Source: Tannerella sp. (GTDB lineage Bacteria; Bacteroidota; Bacteroidia; Bacteroidales; Tannerellaceae). From it: a stretch of DNA of 7,391 nt. The DNA lies in the NCBI GenBank assembly GCA_031277235.1, contig JAITMT010000198.1:1-7391 (forward strand), in the 5' to 3' direction. The translations under genes and the position numbers were made by a program. The notes below the pieces were generated by a model. It was given only the letters and a program-made list of their open reading frames with translations. It did no database searches and was not told where the DNA came from. This document shows, one piece after another, positions 1-5,909 of this stretch (within the stretch, counting starts at the first letter, position 1; each line of letters begins with the position of its first letter).

Positions 1-303
1 ATTCCGTTCTACGGGCACGGCGTCGGCGATATTCCGGATTTTATTGATTACAAGGATATTATCAAATTGAAATCTTTTCAGAAACATTGGGATGATACGG
101 CGAAAGTTCCGTACCTGACTGATAATGACGGAGTTTTCGTCTGCTGTTATGAAGACCCCGAATCCATCCGGTACAAATGCGAATATATCTTATCAAAAGG
201 CTTGCGCGGCGCGATGTACTGGGAATATTCGGCGGACGACCCGGAAGGCAGCCTCCGCGCTGCGGTTTATGACGGGATATTTTTGGGAGAAAATGTGCAA
301 TAA
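1..303 (+). CDS. Glycoside hydrolase family 18 (chitinase-like), C-terminal part
   Basis: The reading frame is open from the first base to a TAA at 301-303, giving the last 100 residues of a protein whose start lies outside the window. The opening IPFYGHG matches the beta-strand 6 region of GH18 barrels (usually PFYGR or AFYAR). HWDDTAKVPYL and the final GAMYWEYSADDPEGSL match the beta-7/beta-8 end, where a conserved Trp (residue 74 of this fragment) floors the sugar-binding site. Family knowledge says such enzymes cleave chitin or related N-acetylglucosamine glycans by substrate-assisted catalysis. The catalytic DxxDxDxE motif would lie upstream, so activity and export cannot be judged here. 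The fragment ends right after the barrel, with no C-terminal carbohydrate-binding or sorting domain. Precise specificity (chitinase or endo-beta-N-acetylglucosaminidase) is open. Confidence 0.85.
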   Translation: MPFYGHGVGDIPDFIDYKDIIKLKSFQKHWDDTAKVPYLTDNDGVFVCCYEDPESIRYKCEYILSKGLRGAMYWEYSADDPEGSLRAAVYDGIFLGENVQ

Positions 304-390
304 CTATCAATAATTAAGAATCTGATAACTTAAAAAGAGGTTGTATCATACCCTTCATTCTTAAATTTCCCGACTAAGATAGAACTTTTT

Positions 391-530
391 TTTGCACAAA
401 TCAATAATTTCAAAACTTTTTTTTGCGCAAATCAATAATTTTTTCCATTTTGATGCCGGTGAATTATTGATTTGCGCAAATTTGCCCGAAACCGGCACCC
501 GGAAATTCCTCCATTATTGATTTGTGCAAA
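391..530. repeat. Nested inverted repeats of an 18-19 nt element
   Basis: The gene-free stretch 304-619 holds four near-identical copies of TTTGCRCAAATCAATAAT. Two are forward (391-408 and 422-440) and two are reversed (462-480 and 513-530). Copies 2 and 3 are perfect 19-bp complements around a 21-nt loop, and copies 1 and 4 are perfect 18-bp complements outside them. The one variable base agrees within each pair: GCAC faces GTGC, and GCGC faces GCGC. The forward copies also share an upstream AAC plus eight T and repeat with a 31-nt period. Partial relatives occur at 550-559 (ACAAATCAAT), at 307-317 and at 596-606 (TCAATAATTAA). A smaller inverted pair, TGCCGGT 454-460 with ACCGGCA 491-497, encloses copy 3. 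Possible roles are an operator cluster, a structured RNA or a small mobile repeat. No protein-coding signal was seen in the stretch. Confidence 0.85.
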
Positions 531-582
531 TTTTACAGAAAACGGCGGTACAAATCAATTTTAACGGAATTTTTTATTGTCT

Positions 583-590
583 TATCTTTG
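583..590 (+). promoter_or_regulatory. Bacteroidota-type -7 box before the first lipoprotein copy
   Basis: TATCTTTG matches the Bacteroidota primary-sigma -7 consensus TAnnTTTG exactly and lies 29 nt before the ATG at 620. Transcription would start near 597, within the sequence TCAATAATTAA that echoes the upstream repeats. The -33 element is poor: around 560-563 there is only a T-rich stretch and no TTG at the expected spacing. The promoter may therefore be weak or need an activator, possibly one binding the repeats upstream. Confidence 0.6.
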
Positions 591-619
591 CAGCGTCAAT
601 AATTAAAACTTTAACGAAT

Positions 620-1198
620 ATGAGAAAAATATCTCTATTATTAATAGCAATGATATTCTGCGGATGTCAATATTAAAATAAGTTTGATAATCCTGTTTTT
701 GGTCATATCCTGCAATTAAGTTTTCAAGATAATTCAGGGAATGATTTGGTAAAAGGGATTGGATACGATAGCACTCGCTATGGATCTCAAGTCCAGGGAG
801 CTTACGGAAGCGTACTTCCCGAATTATACACATTGGATGTTGTTTATGGTCAACCATGTGAATATCAATTAGTTCCTACACCCGGTATTATATATGATCT
901 TGCTTTTCCCAAAATGGTCATGAGAGAAGTAGATGGCAAATATTATTTGTATTTCAGTGAATCCAGTATAAAGGTCGAAAGTTGTTCAGCCCTGGAAAGA
1001 ACAATGACATTAAAACTGACCTGCCCTTATGTATTTGGTGACGATAAGGAACGTGAGATTGTTACCTTTTGGGAGGCGGACGATTTGGAGAGACCCGATA
1101 TGGTTTGTTATCGCATAGAGTTCGACGGAGAAGAAATTACCGGAATAACTCATATATTTAACTATTTATATGAAGCGACAATAATATTGGACAGGTAA
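620..1198 (+). pseudogene. Small lipoprotein paralog, copy 1, interrupted by in-frame TAA
   Basis: ATG 620 starts a typical lipoprotein signal peptide (MRKISLLLIAMIFCGC, lipid-accepting Cys 16). Two codons later an in-frame TAA at 674-676 stops it. The same frame then stays open for 173 codons to a TAA at 1196-1198 and encodes the family core: SFQDNSGNDLVKGIG, YTLDV, TCPYVFGDD and MVCYRIEF, all shared with the two genes downstream. No ATG, GTG or TTG lies between the stop and that core, and a start at TTG 746 would lack a signal peptide, so re-initiation would not give an exported protein. Four cysteines outside the signal peptide are shared with the intact copy. The function of the family is unknown; I recognise no named domain. 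The long undamaged frame suggests a recent nonsense mutation, a sequencing error, or read-through. Without the stop, the product would be 192 residues long. Confidence 0.75.
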
Positions 1199-1253
1199 TT
1201 GTATTTTATGACGACTCAATGTAATACCCGAATTGGGCAATCCGTTAGGAAGC

Positions 1254-1278
1254 CCCCCTTTAACTCCTCCAAAGGGGG
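1254..1278. repeat. GC-rich hairpin of dispersed-repeat type
   Basis: CCCCCTTT at 1254-1261 pairs perfectly with AAAGGGGG at 1271-1278 across a 9-nt loop. Similar pyrimidine/purine hairpins containing CTTTAACTCC are, from memory, common between genes in Bacteroidota genomes, so this is probably one member of a dispersed intergenic repeat. No T-run follows on the + strand, so it is not a classical terminator for copy 1. Confidence 0.6.
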
Positions 1279-1279
1279 A

Positions 1280-1366
1280 GGGCGGTCAAGTTCTATTCCC
1301 GTCAGGGAATATCGCCCGGTAGAAAATGTTTTCCGTTGTCGGTTGCATTCCGTACGGAATGCCGAC
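1280..1366. repeat. Paired stem-loops with an 18-bp palindrome, intergenic repeat
   Basis: Two structures lie side by side. ATTCCC 1295-1300 pairs with GGGAAT 1305-1310 over the loop GTCA, enclosed by GGGCG 1280-1284 with CGCCC 1313-1317. Next, GCATTCCGT 1345-1353 and ACGGAATGC 1354-1362 form a perfect 18-bp palindrome, which can extend through GTCG 1338-1341 with CGAC 1363-1366 past a 3-nt bulge. The layout of a short CCC-loop-GGG hairpin, a GGTAGAAAA-like linker and a second palindrome resembles repeated intergenic elements of Bacteroidales, perhaps REP-like elements. No transposase gene is nearby. Membership in a repeat family is recalled, not tested. Confidence 0.55.
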
Positions 1367-1438
1367 GATATCAGGCATAATGTTGAGCATATAGTTGTAT
1401 TTTTATTCAAATCAATGTTTTACTAAACCATAAAAATT

Positions 1439-2017
1439 ATGAAAGCGTTAAAATTGACAGGCTTATTAGCCTTTATAATCATGAGCAGTTTTTCATCCTG
1501 TGAACTTCTGTGGTATCATAATGAGCAAAAACTAAAAGTCTATAATTTAGCCTTGAGTTTTCAGGATGCTTCGGGAAATAATTTGGTAAAAGGGATTGGA
1601 TTAAGTAGTTGGTGTTGTGGTACTGATATTCCGGCGGAACAGGCTCAGTCAGGCATTGTAGAGCGCGATTTATACGCATTGGATATTATGACACCATGTA
1701 AAAAAAGACCGATTGCCCCGGGTAGATATGATGATCCCGCAATAGGAATGTTAAAATATAATGATTCTTATTTTTTAACGTTTGATTATGCGCATTTGGA
1801 AGATGAATGTCCCGCTATAGAAGAGATCACATTTCAGTTAAAATGCCCTTATGTGTTTGGTGATGATGAGAAACATGAAATTATTACCTTTTGGAAGGCA
1901 GACAATTCAGAGACGGGTATGGTTTGTTACCGTATCGAATTTGGCGATAAGGTAATTACCGAAATAGTCAATGAATTTAACGATTTGAATAGGGCTACAA
2001 TATTACTGGAAAGATAA
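1439..2017 (+). CDS. Small cysteine-rich lipoprotein of unknown function, intact copy 2
   Basis: This 192-residue protein is the only undamaged member of the three-gene family. The N-terminus MKALKLTGLLAFIIMSSFSSC is a lipoprotein signal peptide with a basic start, a hydrophobic core and lipobox FSSC (Cys 21), so the product should be anchored in the envelope. Few acidic residues follow Cys 21, so there is no clear surface-export signal. The mature part reads as a mostly beta domain. Conserved blocks are LSFQDASGNNLVKGIG (39-54), DLYALDI (77-83), LKCPYVFGDD (134-143) and CYRIEF (163-168). Besides Cys 21, cysteines stand at 59, 60, 87, 124, 136 and 163; the last four occur in all three copies, which suggests disulphides in the periplasm or outside. 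I do not recognise a named family. No clear promoter was found upstream; the intergenic hairpin block precedes it. The ATG is fixed by the signal peptide. Confidence 0.85.
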   Translation: MKALKLTGLLAFIIMSSFSSCELLWYHNEQKLKVYNLALSFQDASGNNLVKGIGLSSWCCGTDIPAEQAQSGIVERDLYALDIMTPCKKRPIAPGRYDDPAIGMLKYNDSYFLTFDYAHLEDECPAIEEITFQLKCPYVFGDDEKHEIITFWKADNSETGMVCYRIEFGDKVITEIVNEFNDLNRATILLER

Positions 2018-2019
2018 AC

Positions 2020-2641
2020 ATGAAAGCGTTAAAATTGACAGGCATATTAGCCTTTATAATCATGAGCAGTTTTTCATCCTGCGAACTTCTTGGGGTATCG
2101 TAATGAGCAAAAAGAAAAAATCTATAACTTAGCCTTGAGTTTTCAGGACGCTTCGGGCAATGATTTGGTAAAAGGGATTGGATTAAGCGACCGGTGTTGT
2201 CCTGTTGATGTACCGGAGGAACAGGCTCAGTCGGGTTCTGTAAAACCCGACCTGTACGCATTGGATATTATTGTCCCTGCACCCTGTAGAAGTGCTATCG
2301 CTCCAAGCAGATTCGAGGCGCCCGGGATAACAATGTACAAATATAACGGTTCCTATATTTTAAAATTTGGTTATGCTCATTTTGAAAGTGAATGTCCCGA
2401 TATAGAAATGATCACGTTCAAGTTGAAATGTCCTTATGTATTCGGCGATGATGCAGTGCATGAGTTTGTTACATACTGGGAAAATACAAATGAACAAAAC
2501 GGGAATGGCGAATATGCCAAATGTAATCGCATAGAGTTTGAAGGTAGAGAAATAGCCTCAATCATCCACGAAAAGAAGGGTCCGGCTGGCGGCTATACAT
2601 CTGTGGCAGCCATAATTTTGGAGGATAGCAAGAATCAATGA
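2020..2641 (+). pseudogene. Small lipoprotein paralog, copy 3, frameshifted after the lipobox
   Basis: ATG 2020 follows the stop of copy 2 by only 2 nt and starts an almost identical signal peptide (lipobox FSSC, Cys 21). Over the first 72 nt the two genes differ at three positions. At 2086-2095 this copy reads CTTCTTGGGG where copy 2 reads CTTCTGTGG, one base fewer. The extra base, best placed in the G run, sends the frame into a TAA at 2101-2103. In the shifted frame the family core continues intact to TGA 2639-2641: GYRNEQKEKIYNLALSFQD, VKGIG, LKCPYVFGDD and a divergent CNRIEFEG end with a longer tail. All six cysteines of the mature copy 2 have counterparts. The ATG at 2103 is in neither useful frame. 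The gene is therefore a recent frameshift pseudogene, a sequencing error, or a slippage-controlled gene; the run of four G is short for the last option. Confidence 0.75.
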
Positions 2642-2722
2642 GTCATTTGAAAATGTTGCATGGTGTTTTTTTTATAAACAAATATGCAAGTCGGTTTTAC
2701 AAATCACTTATAATCATCCGGT

Positions 2723-4942
2723 TCACGGATTAAACACCATCGGCACACTGATTTTCACATTGAAACTCCGTCCGATGTTATAAATTCCATTCGCCTTATA
2801 ACGCGATAAATGGTCGTAATAGGTTTCGTTCAACAGGTTATTGGCTGATATATTGAGTTGTACGGGTTGGGATTCCGTGCCAAATTCAACTATAATACCG
2901 GCATTCAGCAGATTGTAGCCGGGCGTGGGGAGTTCGTTGCCGGCAATCCGGTTTTGTGCAAAAGAATATTGATTTTGCATGTAAACCGTGAATTTTTTCA
3001 AAATCTTCCCGGACGAAAAACTTGCGCTGAGCATCGCATTTATTTTCTGCGAAGGCATCAGTGCCAAATCATTGTGGCGCGTATCCTGCCCGAAGGCGCC
3101 TCCGTATGAACCTTTTATATGCAGCCAGTCCAGCGGGTGCGGGTGGAAATGAAAACCAGCTTCGCCGCCGTACAGAAAAGCGTCGTTTTGCGCGTAACTG
3201 AAAACGGGAACATTGTCTATCCTGTCGGCTGTCGGCTGTAAATAAATGTAGTTGCGGATGTAGTTGAAATAGGGATTGACAAAAAATTCAATGTGCCGGA
3301 CATTGTAGTTTAGCGAAGCGTCTATCTGATAACTGTTTTCGGTACTCAAACCGGGATTGCCGGTTTCGTAACGGTTCGTTCCGTGGTGAACGCCGTTGCT
3401 GAGCAGTTCATACATGTTCGGCGCACGAAAACCCGAAGAAAGATTCAGGCGAAACGATAAATTCTCGGTAACGGGCTGGTATATTCCCGTCGAAAAATTA
3501 AATGAATAATACTGTCTATCAAGTGTTTCACCCGTGATATGCCGCGTGTCAAACCGCAATCCGAACTGCCAGTAGGCTTTTTGGGCATAGTAGAAATCGG
3601 TCATTGCAAAAACACCGAAATCATACGTTTTTGCATCGGGTATCAAAATTTCTTCGCCGTGATTGGAGTTGTCCTGCGCCATTCCCTGACTTCCGGCAGT
3701 CAGCGTCCAGCGTCTGTTCCAGCGCGGCGAATACCACTTCGCATTGTAGGAAAAAGTATGCAGATTCATGTTCAATCCGGCTTCTTCCCGGCTGTTTTCC
3801 AACTCTTTACGGTTGTTGAAAATATATCCCGCATCAATTTTCAACTTTGAATCGTCATCGAAAAAGACCGTATTTTCCGAACTGATTATGTGCGTGGTCA
3901 AATCCTGATAGGGCACAAGCAATTTCCGGCTGTTTTTGTAAAATCCATCCTGTTCTTCCGTCTCCGTCAGTCCGTATTTTTCATGCAGGAAACTGTATTT
4001 CAGCGAAGTCATAAATTTATTTCCGACGTATCCCAGTGCGGTTTTCAGATTGCCGGTATTGAAACGGCTGTTGGGAACCCAACGGCTGCTGCCGTCCCGG
4101 TAGTCCGCGTGTGCAGTGTATCCGCCGAACAAATTCCAGTGCAGGCGTTTTTTCGACAGTTTGAAAGTGCCGGCGTTCCTGAAACCGGACGAATTGCCGT
4201 TAAACTCCGAATTGAAACCGGCTTGAATACTGTTATTTTTTGCATACCGCTCGTCCACGAAATACAGCACACCGCCCAAAGCATCGCTTCCGTACAGCAG
4301 CGAGGCGGGACCTTTGATGATTTCCACCTGTTCGTAACCGTTTTCGTCAAGCCCCAACCCGTGTTCATCGCCCCACTGCTGGTTTTCAAGCCTTATTCCC
4401 TGCGAAAAAACAGCAATCCGGTTACCGCTCAATCCGCGAATCACGGGTTTGCCGATACCTGCACCCGTACTCAAATTGTCTATTCCGGCAACGGAGGCGA
4501 GTTTTTCGGCAAGCGAAACGCCCTGCACCGTTCCGTTTGTCAAATCCAGTTTTTCGACGTTCATCACGTTTTCGCCCTGCAGGCGCGACGTATTTTCCGT
4601 TACCACGACCTCCTGCAATTCGTGCGTGGAAGGCTGCAAATAGATGGTTTGCCGGTTTTCACCCAAATTGACGTAATCCATGTAGGTTTGATAGCCCAAG
4701 GCGGAAATCTGTACCAAAACCTTCGGCGTTGTGAAATTTACCTCGAATTGTCCGAGCGTATCCGTTGTCGTGCCTGTTTTTGTGTCGGGATAATATACGT
4801 TGGCGTAGGCAACCGGCATATCGGTTTCCCCATCCGAAACGTGAATTCGCGTCTGGGCAAAAACGGTCATTTGTCCCGCCAAAAACAACAATACGAATAC
4901 GCCTGCGATTTTCAAAACAGTTACCTGACGAATATTTCTCAA
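2723..4942 (-). CDS. TonB-dependent outer-membrane receptor, metal-receptor-like
   Basis: This 739-residue receptor should import a scarce nutrient across the outer membrane using TonB energy. Residues 1-30 are a signal peptide ending TVFAQ. Residues 31-104 form a carboxypeptidase-D-regulatory-like domain, common in Bacteroidota receptors. The plug begins at LQEVVVTEN (109) and carries IRGLSGNRI (168-176) and VEIIKGPASLLYGSDALGG (206-224). The rest is a beta-barrel with aromatic-rich strands. NQQWGDEHG (187-195) in the plug and the C-terminal YYDHLSRYKANGIYNIGRS resemble ZnuD-like and other metal or cofactor receptors, and HFHPHPLDWLH in the barrel is histidine-rich. Substrate is inferred only; haem, zinc, copper or siderophores are all possible. 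It is not a SusC type: it is too short and no SusD gene is adjacent. It starts at TTG and overlaps the stop of msrAB by four bases (TTGA), so translation is probably coupled. The next in-frame ATG (residue 25) would destroy the signal peptide. Confidence 0.9.
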   Translation of the reverse strand: MRNIRQVTVLKIAGVFVLLFLAGQMTVFAQTRIHVSDGETDMPVAYANVYYPDTKTGTTTDTLGQFEVNFTTPKVLVQISALGYQTYMDYVNLGENRQTIYLQPSTHELQEVVVTENTSRLQGENVMNVEKLDLTNGTVQGVSLAEKLASVAGIDNLSTGAGIGKPVIRGLSGNRIAVFSQGIRLENQQWGDEHGLGLDENGYEQVEIIKGPASLLYGSDALGGVLYFVDERYAKNNSIQAGFNSEFNGNSSGFRNAGTFKLSKKRLHWNLFGGYTAHADYRDGSSRWVPNSRFNTGNLKTALGYVGNKFMTSLKYSFLHEKYGLTETEEQDGFYKNSRKLLVPYQDLTTHIISSENTVFFDDDSKLKIDAGYIFNNRKELENSREEAGLNMNLHTFSYNAKWYSPRWNRRWTLTAGSQGMAQDNSNHGEEILIPDAKTYDFGVFAMTDFYYAQKAYWQFGLRFDTRHITGETLDRQYYSFNFSTGIYQPVTENLSFRLNLSSGFRAPNMYELLSNGVHHGTNRYETGNPGLSTENSYQIDASLNYNVRHIEFFVNPYFNYIRNYIYLQPTADRIDNVPVFSYAQNDAFLYGGEAGFHFHPHPLDWLHIKGSYGGAFGQDTRHNDLALMPSQKINAMLSASFSSGKILKKFTVYMQNQYSFAQNRIAGNELPTPGYNLLNAGIIVEFGTESQPVQLNISANNLLNETYYDHLSRYKANGIYNIGRSFNVKISVPMVFNP

Positions 4943-5862
4943 AATATCTTCCTGTAAACGTGACAGTAGGGTTTTGCTCCCTTGTGTTCGTAATATTGCT
5001 GGTGGTAGTCTTCCGCTTTCCAGAAAACAGACGCTTTTTGCAGGGTAGTCGCCACTTTGTATCCTTTGCCGGTCAGGATATTGACGTATTTTTCTGCAAT
5101 TTCCTGTTGCTCCGGATTTTCATAAAAAATGAACGAGCGATACTGCGGACCGATGTCCGGACCTTGTCCGTTGGTTTGCGTGAAATCGTGCGTTTCAAAA
5201 AATAATTTGACAAGTTGCTCGTAGGTAGTGAGGTTGGCGTCGAAAATGACTTGGGTCGTTTCCACGTGTCCGGTCGTTTTGGTGCAAACCTGTTCGTAAG
5301 TCGGATTGTCCACGTGTCCGCCCATGAAACCCACGGCGGTAGAGATGACTCCGGGGGCTTTCATCATGAAAAATTCCGTGCCCCAGAAACATCCGGACGC
5401 GAAATAGGCGGTATCGGCTTTCTGCGGAATGAATTTCATGGAGATGGAATTGACGCAGTGACGGGTATTTTTGGGGGTAAATCCTTCTCCCAGAAACACA
5501 TGTCCCAAGTGCGCGCCGCAACGGCTACAGAGAATTTCCGTCCGTCTGCCGTCCGCGTCACGTTTTCGGGTAACGGCTCCCGCGATGGCGTCGTCGTAGG
5601 ACGGCCATCCGCAGTTCGAATCAAATTTGTCGGACGAGCGGTAGAGCGGAGCGTCACAACGTTTGCAGACGTAAGTGCCTGTGGCTTTATTGTTTAGCAA
5701 CTCTCCGGTAAACGGGGCTTCCGTTCCCTTGTGTATAATAACCCTTTCTTCTTCGGGTGTTAAATCATTGTATTTCATATCGTTATAAATTGATTTCGTT
5801 GATTGACCGCAAGCGCTTAGCGACAGCAGCAAACAACAGATTGTTAGTTTTGGTTTCAGCAT
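4939..5862 (-). CDS. msrAB: Exported MsrB-MsrA fusion, peptide methionine sulfoxide reductase
   Basis: The 307-residue protein reduces methionine sulfoxide in proteins: MsrB acts on the R form and MsrA on the S form. Residues 1-18 form a lipoprotein signal peptide (LSAC, Cys 18), so it should work in the envelope. The MsrB domain (about 34-146) has zinc-binding CKRC (66-69) and CSRC (112-115) and the catalytic Cys 136 in RHCVNS. The MsrA domain (about 151-307) has the catalytic Cys 158 in GCFWGTE, GHVE at 198-201, the QYRS segment and YHQQYY; Cys 300 near the end is the likely resolving cysteine. The order MsrB then MsrA is the reverse of the classic PilB/MsrAB arrangement but is known among fusions. 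There is no N-terminal thioredoxin domain, so an envelope reductant must come from elsewhere. It lies 47 nt after the 394-aa gene with no -7 box in the gap, and its stop overlaps the receptor start. Confidence 0.95.
   Translation of the reverse strand: MLKPKLTICCLLLSLSACGQSTKSIYNDMKYNDLTPEEERVIIHKGTEAPFTGELLNNKATGTYVCKRCDAPLYRSSDKFDSNCGWPSYDDAIAGAVTRKRDADGRRTEILCSRCGAHLGHVFLGEGFTPKNTRHCVNSISMKFIPQKADTAYFASGCFWGTEFFMMKAPGVISTAVGFMGGHVDNPTYEQVCTKTTGHVETTQVIFDANLTTYEQLVKLFFETHDFTQTNGQGPDIGPQYRSFIFYENPEQQEIAEKYVNILTGKGYKVATTLQKASVFWKAEDYHQQYYEHKGAKPYCHVYRKIF
4948..4953 (-). promoter_or_regulatory. Shine-Dalgarno site for the receptor's TTG start
   Basis: On the minus strand AGGAAG lies inside the last codons of msrAB, 5 nt before the TTG at 4942-4940. 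It is a stronger Shine-Dalgarno match than those before the other starts here. It supports the TTG start and coupled translation through the TTGA overlap. Confidence 0.65.
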
Positions 5863-5909
5863 ATTAATAGTCCGTTATAAAATTTTTGAACTCGCTTTTG
5901 CCGTGTAAA

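Noticed and set aside
312..367. A terminator after the chitinase-like gene, from AATTAAGAAT and ATTCTTAAATT.
   Set aside because: The arms are AT-only apart from one G-C pair, 35 nt apart, and no T run follows immediately, so the stem would be weak.
411..512. An invertible promoter segment between the outer repeat arms.
   Set aside because: No TAnnTTTG box was found on either strand inside it and no recombinase gene is in the window, so inversion is kept only as a test under the repeat finding.
1199..1426. An open + strand frame of 75 codons between copies 1 and 2.
   Set aside because: It runs through the hairpin repeats, starts right after a stop codon without a ribosome binding site, and shows no protein-like pattern.
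1391..1438. A promoter directly before the intact lipoprotein copy 2.
   Set aside because: A TTG at 1395-1397 is present, but no TAnnTTTG lies at the right distance.
2642..2722. A bidirectional terminator between copy 3 and the receptor gene.
   Set aside because: There is a T8 run near 2666-2673 and a 5-bp hairpin at 2716-2730 over the receptor stop codon, but no good stem directly before a T run on either strand.
3890..4957. A 355-codon open frame on the + strand opposite the receptor gene.
   Set aside because: It is antisense to a clearly recognised TonB-dependent receptor and has no family features or start signal. Long antisense frames are expected from the codon use of that gene.
5215..5697. 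A 160-codon + strand frame opposite msrAB.
   Set aside because: The minus strand carries all Msr motifs, and the + frame shows no recognisable domain.
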